Source: Lucinisca nassula (taxonomy: Eukaryota > Mollusca > Bivalvia > Lucinida > Lucinidae). From it: 64,000 nt of DNA. Of the stretch, positions 44,526 to 52,493 are shown one piece after another; positions within the stretch are counted from its first letter, which is position 1; every line of letters begins with the position of its first letter. A program made the position numbers and the translations under genes. The notes under the pieces were generated by a model. The model was given only the letters and a program-made list of their open reading frames with translations. It was not told the DNA's origin and searched no databases. The stretch spans positions 167,491,406 to 167,555,405 of the forward strand of contig OY757011.1 in the NCBI GenBank assembly GCA_963580285.1, given 5' to 3'.

Positions 44526-45182
44526 ATGGCTTCTTCATCGTCGAGGTTTGAAGAAATAAGAAACGATAACGGAATTCTGTACAAACTCAGAGGAAAACTG
44601 TCGAAGAATAAGACGGTCGATATTACCATGGTACCAAGATCCAAAATGGCGTACATGCATATCAACGATTATACGAATGCTTACGCCGACGGTACTTTTA
44701 ACAAGAACAATTCTAAATTCGTATCGCTTAGTATGGGGGAAGCGACTGCCCTACGACAACTTATGTCAACGATGGATCCACAAGTGCTTGGGCTAATACA
44801 ATCCACTGTGCCAGCCGGTAAGAAAAGGAAAACAGAAAACATTCGACAGGCACGTACAGACAACATGCTTGGGCAGGAATTCGCTACTACCGTTCAAATA
44901 TCGCCCGCTGAAAATGATCAAGTGACGACCGGAACTTATCAGCCAATTTGGCCTATGAACTACGCTACTGATCATTCTATGTCAAATGGTCAGTACTCAC
45001 AGCAAGGCATTATTCCTGGCTACGACTACCACATGAATAATCAAGTCGGCGTTGACTTTCAGCCAGTGGGTCAACACTATCAAGTCTCTCAACAGTCTCA
45101 TGGACGTGCTGCCCCTCTGGGAATTGGACAACAGTACCATCAAGGTGTTGCTTCTCAAGCAATTGCTCAGTACCAAACCTAG
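44526..45182 (+). CDS. Possible PC4-like ssDNA-binding protein, left-arm copy, 218 aa
   Basis: The N-terminal part (residues about 8-85) alternates strands, LYKLRGKLSKNKTVDIT and AYMHINDY, then ends KFVSLSMGEATALRQLMSTM. This resembles the PC4/p15 fold pattern in which beta strands are followed by a 'G-I-S-L-x-x-x-x-W-x-x-L' helix. PC4 proteins bind ssDNA and act in transcription or replication. Residues about 98-102 (KKRKT) look like a nuclear localisation signal. The C-terminal half is Gln/Tyr/Gly-rich and probably disordered, with repeated QQ and QY. A polyadenylation word AATAAA lies at 45459, about 277 bp past the stop. The PC4 call is by eye only. The identical copy is at 54559-55215. 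Confidence 0.6.
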   Translation: MASSSSRFEEIRNDNGILYKLRGKLSKNKTVDITMVPRSKMAYMHINDYTNAYADGTFNKNNSKFVSLSMGEATALRQLMSTMDPQVLGLIQSTVPAGKKRKTENIRQARTDNMLGQEFATTVQISPAENDQVTTGTYQPIWPMNYATDHSMSNGQYSQQGIIPGYDYHMNNQVGVDFQPVGQHYQVSQQSHGRAAPLGIGQQYHQGVASQAIAQYQT

Positions 45183-45673
45183 GTTCAACAGAGCCATCAG
45201 GATTAGGCAGATTCAGTTTTGACCAATTGGTTAACTATTGAAAAGAACCGTAGATGTGGCCGCATTACTCTACAGAAGTGTAAATAGAAACGGAAACAAT
45301 TAAACACGTGTTACATGTTTCTTATTTGACATTGCAAATATATGGGCTCTTCAATTCTTTAATGATGTATAACTCTGTCTTGGGAGAGGAATTTTATGTG
45401 GTATTCAAAATATGAATTTGACATTACCATCGGATTGTTTTATAGAATCAATATATGGAATAAATATATATATATATATTTTATTGACAATTTTTTGTTG
45501 TTTTTTATTTAACTATAAGTTTGCAATATATGTGGATTGTCTTTATTGTTTCAGGTAAGTGCAGCTTTTAATAATTTTCCAGGTCCCACATCATTATGAC
45601 ATTGGTTTGACAGCATTTGCAAAAGAAAAAAGAATACATGATTGATATATTCAAAAGTTACCTGTGCTGGACT

Positions 45674-46429
45674 TTTATTTATCCAAATAACTAATTCCAT
45701 ACAAATGCACAAATTCTGCTTAAATGATAACATTCCTGTACCACGTTCCTATCCTAGCACGCATAAAATCCAACTGAACTGTTTTTGAAACTGTCCCTAA
45801 TCTAATATGCAATCTTTCGCTTCAAAATATAATTGAAAAATTTCATCTTTACAAATCTACCTTTGAAATGTATAATTGAAAATTTCACTCTTTATAAAGC
45901 TATCTTTGAATTTACATATATTTATTAGTATCCTGTTGGGTAGATTTAATTGAATGTCACAGCAAGTGATTTTAATAAAAAAAGTTTGCTTACCTCCTTT
46001 CACCTAAATATATTGTAATAGTGTTCATGCTAAAGCCTAACCTTTAAGTCCAGAAGTTGTACCAATCGGCCGTGCGTCTGGCTGAGAAGCCAGAGGTTGC
46101 GGTTCACGACCTGGCCTCTCTCGAGCACATTTACATCGGTCTGCGAATGTCTTTGGTACCTTCGCCGACTTCCAAGATCCCCTGTGCTGAACGAGTTTAC
46201 GCTTGTTTTGACCTCTAGGACCCCACCTGACTACATTGTACATGTCTGTGACTGCCTTTGCAGGGATAGAGACTAAGAGGGGCCCAGTCGCCCAGAGCCC
46301 CTAAATTTTGGGCTGGGCCCCAGAATTTTGGGAGCAAATGCCTATACAGTTAATGTTGAATATTGAAATATGACAGTCTGGGCCCCTGAATCAAAATAGT
46401 TAGTCTTTATCCCTGCAGTTTGGCACCCT
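45674..46429. other. Polinton noncoding spacer with decayed satellite units
   Basis: A+T-rich sequence to about 46030, then loose relatives of the downstream 106-bp satellite (46060-46260: 'gtctgcgaatgtctttggta', 'ccgacttccaagatcc'). Between them is an unrelated GC-richer block (46265-46420). No gene is recognised. Confidence 0.45.
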
Positions 46430-47918
46430 CGCAGACTTTCAGGAATCTCGGTGCCAAACTAGTTTACGCCCGTTTCGACATCTAGGACCTCTCCCGAGTA
46501 CATTACATCGGTCTGCGACTGTCTTTGGTACCCTCACAGACTTCCAGGAACCGTCGGTGCCAAACCAGTTATTACCATTTTAGACCTTTTCGGACCCCTC
46601 CTGAGTACATAGAACCGGTCCGCGATTGTCTTTGACACCCTCGCAGACTTCCAGGAACCGTCGGTGCCAAACCAGTTATTACCATTTTAGACCTTTTCGG
46701 ACCCTCCTGAGTACATAGAACCGGTCCGCGATTGTCTTTGGCACCCTCGCAGACTTCCAGGAACCGTCGATGCCAAACCAGTTAATGTCTTTGACACCCT
46801 CGCAGACTTCCAGGAACCGTCGATGCCAAACCAGTTAAGGTCATTTTCCACCTTTTCGGACCCTCCCGCGTACATTGAACCGGTCTACGACTGTCTTTGA
46901 CACCCTCGCAGACTTCCAGGAACCGTCGGTGCCAAGCCAGTTAAGGTTATTTTCCACCTTTTGGGACCCTCCCGAGTACATTGAACCGGTCCGCGACTGT
47001 CTTTGACACCCTCGCAGACTTCCAGGAACCGTCGATGCCAAACCAGTTAAGGTCATTTTCCACCTTTTCGGACCCTCCCGCGTACATTGAACCGGTCTAC
47101 GACTGTCTTTGGCACCCTCGCAGACTTTCAGGAATCCCAGTGCCAAACGAGTTTACGCCCGTTTCGACCTCTAGGGCCCCTCCCGAGTACATAGAACCGA
47201 TCCGCGACTGTCTTTGACACCCTCGCAGACTTCCAGGAACCGTCGGTGCCAAACCAGTTAAGGTCATTTTCCCCCTTTTGGGACCCTCCCGAGTACATAG
47301 AACCGGCCCGCGACTGTCTTTGGCACCCTCGCAGACTTCCAGGAACCGTCGGTGCCAAGCCAGTTAAGGTCATTTTCCACCTTTTGGGACCCTCCCGAGG
47401 ACATTGAACCGATCCGCGACTGTCTTTAACACCCTCGCAGACTTCCAGGAACCGTCGGTGCCAAGCCAGTTAAGGTTATTTTCCACCTTTTGGGACCCTC
47501 CCGAGTACATTGAACCAATCCGCGACTGTCTTTGGCACCCTCGCAGACTTCCAGGAACCGTCGGTGCCAAGCCAGTTAAGGTCATTTTCCACCTTTTGGG
47601 ACCCTCCCGAGGACATTGAACCGATCCGCGACTGTCTTTGACACCCTCGCAGACTTCCAGGAACCGTCGGTGCCAAGCCAGTTAAGGTTATTTTCCACCT
47701 TTTGGGACCCTCCCGAGTACATTGAACCAATCCGCGACTGTCTTTGGCACCCTCGCAGACTTCCAGGAACCGTCGGTGCCAAGCCAGTTAAGGTCATTTT
47801 CCACCTTTTGGGACCCTCCCGAGGACATTGAACCGATCCGCGACTGTCTTTGACACCCTCGCAGACTTCCAGGAACCGTCGGTGCCAAGCCAGTTAAGGT
47901 TATTTTCCACCTTTGTAG
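46430..47918. repeat. 106-bp satellite with 212-bp higher-order unit inside the Polinton
   Basis: The repeated theme is CACCCTCGCAGACTTCCAGG, AACCGTCGGTGCCAA and TTTTGGGACCCTCCCGAG, with a period of about 106 bp. Between about 47380 and 47910 successive 212-bp blocks (for example starts 47404, 47616, 47828) are almost identical, showing recent amplification of a two-monomer unit. Open frames on both strands are by-products. The right end runs into the 3' end of the gene at 47900-48217. A second, shorter array is at 56582-56968. Confidence 0.88.
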
Positions 47919-48217
47919 TTTTGAATGACCTTTATCATAGGATAGAAAACTTTGAAATATTTCTGAAGTATGCGCTTTCGTCGAGCGTTAGGCGTACGTC
48001 GGCCTACAAACTTCCGAATGACGGCTTGATATCTCCGCAAACGCTTTTTATCTTTGTCTGGTAAACGTCCATAGCCATGCAGTATGTTAAATATTATTTC
48101 TATTACTGCTTCGAGTTGTCGCGTGGAAATAGTTTGCAACAAAGCGCTTCTTTGTTTCTTGTCGGCGTGAAGGAGAAGTCCAACGAAGTAGACTTCTTTC
48201 AATAGTTTTGGTCGCAT
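47900..48217 (-). CDS. Small basic helical Polinton protein, 105 aa
   Basis: The protein has a helical N-terminal region (residues 1-50, ALLQTISTRQLEAVIEIIFN, a leucine/isoleucine-rich helix) and then GYGRLPDKDKKRLRRYQAVI and a strongly basic RRTPNARRKRIL stretch. Small proteins of this pattern occur next to the packaging ATPase in animal Polintons, as I recall, without an assigned function. A role in capsid assembly or DNA binding would be inference. The start overlaps the ATPase 3' end by 19 bp. The last residues (KGGK) and the stop codon are supplied by the edge of the 106-bp satellite, so the native C-terminus has probably been replaced. Confidence 0.7.
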   Translation of the reverse strand: MRPKLLKEVYFVGLLLHADKKQRSALLQTISTRQLEAVIEIIFNILHGYGRLPDKDKKRLRRYQAVIRKFVGRRTPNARRKRILQKYFKVFYPMIKVIQNYKGGK

Positions 48218-48888
48218 GGTAAATACACTATTGTAGTCTCGCCTGGCAATATATTCGTTCTTAGACGATACAGAGTCTCTTCACCAGACAGGCGCGGAGA
48301 CAAGTCTACGAAAAGATAACCGTATTTCTTCGAAGATGTAGCTTTTATATAGCTATCCATAAAGTACTTCGTCTGATCTGGGAAGCATTGTTTAGCAAAC
48401 ATCTTAATTTGAAGCATATCGCGTTGGTTTTTAAAAAGTGCGAATTGGTGCGCATTCAATGAGATTGTGCGAAATAGTTTGCCATGCGCAAAAAGATTCT
48501 GAACCAAGAAGAAAACGGTAAAATTCATGTGATGGCTAAAAATGGTGAATAAATCGCATACGTCTTGTGATATCGAGCACTGTGACATTAAATCGTCGAT
48601 AATCAACACAGAATGTCGTCCATGGTCTGCAAAACGCTCTAAATCTTCTCTTTTCGGAATTCCTTGAAAGAATTGTAAATTGTCTACTTCTCTCTTCATA
48701 CGATCGAAAAGTTCATTTTGATAAATATTGAAGCAATATATTATTTGAGCGGGCATCTGTTCAAACATTCCTTTCGCATTTTTCAGGATTTCGTACACTA
48801 ATGTACTTTTTCCCGAGCCTGAAACTCCAGAAAATATCAAAGTACTGGGGCTTGGGATTTTCAAGACTGCTTCCTCGTTTAAAGACAT
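48199..48888 (-). CDS. A32-like (FtsK/HerA) genome-packaging ATPase, 229 aa
   Basis: Walker A is GVSGSGKST at residues 21-29. Walker B is VLIIDDL with Asp98-Asp99. A downstream VFFLVQNLF segment fits the sensor strand with a polar residue (Gln/Asn) as in A32-type ATPases. The length is typical for Polinton ATPases. The enzyme would pump the linear genome into the capsid. It has no signal peptide or membrane segment. It sits between the protease and the small basic protein, and 86 bp separate it from the protease stop. The frame is uninterrupted with all motifs, so it could be active. Confidence 0.92.
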   Translation of the reverse strand: MSLNEEAVLKIPSPSTLIFSGVSGSGKSTLVYEILKNAKGMFEQMPAQIIYCFNIYQNELFDRMKREVDNLQFFQGIPKREDLERFADHGRHSVLIIDDLMSQCSISQDVCDLFTIFSHHMNFTVFFLVQNLFAHGKLFRTISLNAHQFALFKNQRDMLQIKMFAKQCFPDQTKYFMDSYIKATSSKKYGYLFVDLSPRLSGEETLYRLRTNILPGETTIVYLPCDQNY

Positions 48889-48974
48889 GACTCGTTTGTC
48901 GGAAGGATAGAACTATTTGGATATAAATACCAAGTATATTTGGGGGGAAAAATAACAACAATACGCATATCTGT

Positions 48975-49487
48975 TTATAATGCTTTATTTTGACGAAAAC
49001 ATATTTGATTATAATTTGTGGTAATTTTAGGCAAACAATAAGGAAAACGTCTCGAAATGTAATTATACACAAATTGGTCTCTCTGTTGGATATTTTCCAA
49101 AGTTGCCACGATATCATTCAATGGTCGTCCTCGTGAGCGATTTATGAGAAAATAAAGACAGTACTGTCCACACACGTTTGAATAATTTCCTTGCAACTTA
49201 GTACAATTATACGACTGAATACTCGAATTCTTCTCTAAACACGCTGCAAACGCATTGTGGTAATATTCTGGGGATTTTCCGTAACTGTCAAAAAATTCAG
49301 ATCGTCCATTACCGTCGAAGAAAAAGGCACACCAGTGTCTCCCTGGCTTAGAAATTGCATCTGTATTGGCAATAAATCCGCCACGACGAATTGTTTGAGG
49401 TATCTGGTCGGCTGCGTAAACGCCCAGCGTAGATGCTCGAAGGACAGGATCGGCGTGTATAACGCACATCAACTGAGAGGTATTCAT
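48975..49487 (-). CDS. Adenain-like maturation cysteine protease, 170 aa
   Basis: The start is taken at the ATG that overlaps the stop of the capsid gene (TAATG at 49485-49489). A longer frame to 49556 exists, but it would overlap capsid coding sequence by 70 bp. Catalytic residues match the adenovirus protease layout: His51 (GRHW), Asp67 (FFDSYG), Gln99 and Cys106 (Q-x6-C in LQGNYSNVCGQYC). This clan processes capsid and core precursors inside the particle. The length is somewhat shorter than adenovirus protease but normal for Polintons. Its position next to the capsid gene supports co-expression in a late, morphogenesis set. Confidence 0.92.
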   Translation of the reverse strand: MNTSQLMCVIHADPVLRASTLGVYAADQIPQTIRRGGFIANTDAISKPGRHWCAFFFDGNGRSEFFDSYGKSPEYYHNAFAACLEKNSSIQSYNCTKLQGNYSNVCGQYCLYFLINRSRGRPLNDIVATLENIQQRDQFVYNYISRRFPYCLPKITTNYNQICFRQNKAL

Positions 49488-50755
49488 TAGTCCGCTATGA
49501 TATCGCGTTCTTTGTTGATTTCGAATATAGCTGAATTCTCTGAATAGACTATGCAAGTCATAGTCTTAATTAGCGCCTGATTGAACTCCACATCGAGTCT
49601 GATGTTGGCTGTTTTCACGAGAAACAGATAATCGTCAGTGTTGTTTCCGAAATATGGCTGCAGTTGGAAGGTAAACAGGCAATACCCGTTTTCGAAATCT
49701 TCCCTGCTTATATTGTTTCCGCTATCATTCTTCCATTTTCCGTAGTTCTGAAACATGTCAGTGTACGCTCTGACGAACGTGGATCCTTTCGTTGGGTTGA
49801 ACGTCAATTTACTAGGCGCTCCGTTTGTTGGCATTCCATCAGCGAATAATGTGATGTTCTTTATACCGCAGTTTTCGAAGTTGAAAGGATTTTTTCCATA
49901 CTGGCCAGATGCCGCTGCAGAATCGACGAAGCACACGACTACTCTATCTGGCTTTTGACCTTGGAACAAGTTATCCCAGTGGAAGGAAGAACTTCCCTGT
50001 GGGATACTCTGTTGGCGACAATCCGTTCTTACGAATGGATATAAGGCATTTTTAGTGTTCAGCATTTCTGAATGGGCGAAAATTACCGCCGGATTGACTC
50101 GTACCTTCCTAGCCAGAAGGCAGACATCTGTTATGTCGATCTTGAAGTCCGCCCCAGCCATTTCACTCAGCAAACAGAATGCTGGTGTAGTACGATACAA
50201 TTTAACTTTTACGTCCACTTGATTGAGCAAGTAACGTTTCATCTGGAAGAAGTCGTGATATAAGCCGCCTTGTAGATCCACAAATTTTGACAATGCTATA
50301 TATCCCGCCCTTTCCACTAGACCGTCGTTGGAGCCAACTGAATCGCAATCCGCCATTGCCTCATTAGAGTCTTTGATAAAGAGCATCGTTGTCAGCTGAC
50401 TGTTTTCTGCGTCTACTCCGTAGTTAAGTAGCGTCTGTATCATGGCTCGGTATGGATTGCTGGTACAGGTCAAAGTTACCTTGTTTTGCAGAGTTACCTC
50501 GACCGTGGAGAAAAGTGACTGCAGGAATAAATTCGAGGGTCCCACTTTCGACGAACCGTCTAAGCTAGTGGTGTCTGATTTAAGCACTTTTAGTTTCACA
50601 TACAGTTGCGATCCGTGCAAGTCCAGGTAATCCAAAGTATTTGAGGCAGCTATCCGAAATTCCAGAGGCGCGTCGTTAGATATTTGTGACAAAGGTCTGA
50701 TTTCGGCAAAGTAGGCATCTTGCACAGCGGTTTGTGTAGGCGGCAAATCAAACAA
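49487..50755 (-). CDS. Probable double-jelly-roll major capsid protein, 422 aa
   Basis: The open frame is long and uninterrupted. It matches, from memory, the family known as F54H12.2-like proteins, which were recognised as Polinton capsid (hexon-like) proteins. Recognisable parts are the early SQISNDAPLEFRI and YLDLHGSQLYVKLKV segments, a LFLQSLFSTVEVTLQNK strand pair, and the C-terminal FVRAYTDMFQNYGKW and LVKTANIRLDVEFNQAL segments. The alternating beta pattern fits two jelly rolls. It has no signal peptide or transmembrane segment. It would self-assemble into an icosahedral capsid with the penton-like protein. The stop overlaps the protease start by one base. Fold prediction would settle the assignment. 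Confidence 0.85.
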   Translation of the reverse strand: MFDLPPTQTAVQDAYFAEIRPLSQISNDAPLEFRIAASNTLDYLDLHGSQLYVKLKVLKSDTTSLDGSSKVGPSNLFLQSLFSTVEVTLQNKVTLTCTSNPYRAMIQTLLNYGVDAENSQLTTMLFIKDSNEAMADCDSVGSNDGLVERAGYIALSKFVDLQGGLYHDFFQMKRYLLNQVDVKVKLYRTTPAFCLLSEMAGADFKIDITDVCLLARKVRVNPAVIFAHSEMLNTKNALYPFVRTDCRQQSIPQGSSSFHWDNLFQGQKPDRVVVCFVDSAAASGQYGKNPFNFENCGIKNITLFADGMPTNGAPSKLTFNPTKGSTFVRAYTDMFQNYGKWKNDSGNNISREDFENGYCLFTFQLQPYFGNNTDDYLFLVKTANIRLDVEFNQALIKTMTCIVYSENSAIFEINKERDIIAD

Positions 50756-50820
50756 TTCCAGTTGCGATGGGATACATTCGTGAAAACTTTTTCCGTTTAG
50801 TACAGATATACTGGCTTTAT
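50756..50820 (-). promoter_or_regulatory. Short intergenic gap upstream of the capsid gene
   Basis: It is the only real gap among the capsid genes (65 bp). On the minus strand it contains GCCAGTATATCTGTACTAAA, an A/T-rich TATATC word that may be part of a promoter for the capsid-protease pair. The assignment is weak. Confidence 0.25.
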
Positions 50821-51204
50821 TTAACTGAAAATGTCGGGAACAGACTTTTTGTCGGATTTTCTTTTCCTGGTTTTCGTCTTACGTTTAACCGTTTCGCGTC
50901 TGGTACTTTTAGCGACTTTCTTCACTCTGGATGGCTTTGGTTTTGTTTTCCTATTTATATGTTGGGCCTTCGACCGCCTTGTCGACGACCCGGTTTTCTT
51001 TCTGAGACGTTTAATTGCGCTCTGAGTTCTCTCATCGGCCGCTTCTATCGGAGAGACCAACTCGACATTCAGAGGTTCTTTTGAATTTTCGGCGGAACGT
51101 ATACCATTGCCACCTTTCTGGTTAATTTTGTTCTTCTCTGACGTTCTTCGAAAGAAATGTATCCATACATTTGGATCCGGAACGTACAACTTAGAATGGT
51201 TCAA
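50821..51204 (-). CDS. Basic core-like protein with Gly-Gly motif, 127 aa
   Basis: The N-terminus SKLYVPDPNVWIHFFRR (residues about 4-20) is followed by INQKGGNGI, a Gly-Gly motif reminiscent of adenain cleavage sites. The C-terminal half (residues about 65-120) is extremely Lys/Arg-rich (RRSKAQHINRKTKPKPSRVK and repeats of KRKTKTRKRK). Such composition fits a DNA-condensing core protein like adenovirus core proteins, processed by the neighbouring protease. That role is inference from composition and context. Its start overlaps the 3' end of the penton-like gene by 14 bp. Confidence 0.7.
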   Translation of the reverse strand: MNHSKLYVPDPNVWIHFFRRTSEKNKINQKGGNGIRSAENSKEPLNVELVSPIEAADERTQSAIKRLRKKTGSSTRRSKAQHINRKTKPKPSRVKKVAKSTRRETVKRKTKTRKRKSDKKSVPDIFS

Positions 51205-51634
51205 TGTCGATATAGAATGGATAGCTTCTAAAACGAAGTGTTATCATCAAAGGTTCGATTAAGAATGAAGCCAGCTGTCCGTTCGCAGTCTCAATATAAA
51301 ACTCCATTTCATAAATTTCCTGTTTGAGAACGGGAAGATGAAAAGGAGTGATAAACGCATGCAGCCACTGACTTTTCTTAGTCGAATGTATACGGCGTAA
51401 AATTGGCTTTAATTCGCCATCTATGATACTTTCCTTGCAAACATTACAAAACAGATGCAAAACTTCATCATTTTTAGCTTTTGATGGTATCGTACAATAA
51501 AACTCCACCAAGGCCACCGTCCAAAATCCTTTCAAAATTAAGGGATTCTTCAGATGAACTTTGAATTTGTAAGGTTGATTGTCTTTAAAGTAATCGTCGC
51601 ACTCGTCGCTTCTTATGTATACGATATGATCCAT
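51191..51634 (-). CDS. Probable penton-like minor capsid protein, 147 aa
   Basis: The protein begins MDHIVYIRSDECDDYFKDNQ and shows alternating strands throughout (YKFKVHLKNPLIL, WTVALVEFYC, YEMEFYIETANGQLASFL, LMITLRFRSYPFYI). This fits a single jelly roll. It lies between the integrase and the core protein, as the minor capsid gene does in several animal Polintons. The cysteines C48/C62/C65-type positions (YC, LFCNVC) might bind metal or be structural. The stop overlaps the core gene start. A duplicate stub of its first codons is at 57195-57221. The function is inferred from family context. Confidence 0.7.
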   Translation of the reverse strand: MDHIVYIRSDECDDYFKDNQPYKFKVHLKNPLILKGFWTVALVEFYCTIPSKAKNDEVLHLFCNVCKESIIDGELKPILRRIHSTKKSQWLHAFITPFHLPVLKQEIYEMEFYIETANGQLASFLIEPLMITLRFRSYPFYIDIEPF

Positions 51635-51639
51635 TATGT

Positions 51640-52493
51640 TTAATTTTCGAGCGTCTGTACGCTATCCGCCGAAACCCACGAATTCATAGAAGAAGGATAA
51701 TCTAGCCACTTTACGAGCAGTTCTGTTTTTCCTTGACGTTTTCTCCGTTTGACAACTTTTTCAATGATGAATAAAGTTTCAGAGTCCTTGGAGACTTTGT
51801 TTAATTCTGCGTCATAAAACTGTCCGATGATAGGCTGGTCGTTCCAATCGTTCAACTTGTACAACGGTAGGCCTTGTCTCCGATAGCGTTTTGCAATTTT
51901 AAACACTTCGCCAGTGTATTGTTGCTGATAAGCTCTTCTGAAAGGATGCTTAAGGTATGATATCCTCACCAGATCACCCACTTTAAATTTAAACGGAGAA
52001 GTGCGTCTTTTTTGCCTGCTTGTTGGAGGTTTCTTCAGATACATGTAGGCCCATAGGTCGGCCTCGTTTTTCTTCGTCACATCCTTAGGCGCTGTATTAT
52101 TCAAACTCCTATGCGGTGTGGCATTATAGTTATCGACAAGGCTCTGTAGATCGTCGATATATCGAAAATTCCTTTTATGCCTCAAAAACCTCCATAAAAG
52201 CACTTTAAACGTACGTTGTACACGTTCAACGTAATTGGCTTTTGGAGGATTTTGCGTCGTAAACAGACGGATATTCTGTTCTTTGAGATACTGTTTGACC
52301 CATCGATTCACGAACTCGGAACCTTTGTCGACTCGTAATCGCACTGGTTTTCTCTTCGAAATCACCTTTTTCAGGCCATTTAGAACCGATTTAGCCGTTT
52401 TATTATGTAATGGCTCTATCCACAAAAATCGTGAGAAAACGTCGATCACAAACAGTAAGTAATTGATGTTGTCGTTTTCTTTGGCCAAGTTAC
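51640..52493 (-). pseudogene. Integrase, truncated copy lacking the first catalytic Asp
   Basis: The frame keeps 282 residues from AKENDNINYLL to the chromodomain-like C-terminus and is nearly identical to residues 91-372 of the complete copy at 57227-58345. The second Asp (LRVDKGSEF) and the Glu (ANYVERVQRT) are present, but the segment with FEADLSYVG (first Asp) is gone. At 52493 the sequence switches abruptly to polymerase DNA running the other way. The internal ATG now starting the frame may be fortuitous. It is very probably inactive as an integrase. Confidence 0.85.

Larger units (their letters stand above)
43160..45673 (+). repeat. Left arm of the 2.5-kb internal inverted duplication
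   Basis: The 2514 bp are matched in inverted orientation by 54070-56581. The encoded 218-aa proteins are identical. I noticed one substitution near 45589 (CCACATCATT against CCCTCATCATT) and a small length difference, so the arms are nearly but not perfectly identical. The arm contains a direct duplication of about 0.5-0.7 kb (43068-43490 against 43808-44345), an inserted Penelope module and the PC4-like gene with its 3' region. The outer edge joins Polinton DNA here, but in the right arm it joins satellite directly. Confidence 0.92.

Noticed and set aside
47128..47797. Repeated 71-84-residue frames in the satellite
   Set aside because: Identical frames recur every 212 bp because of the repeat. 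The unit is not a multiple of three and the frames are unrelated to neighbouring genes.
46430..47918. Regularly spaced repeats resembling a CRISPR array
   Set aside because: Units of 106/212 bp are contiguous satellite without unique spacers, in a eukaryotic transposon.
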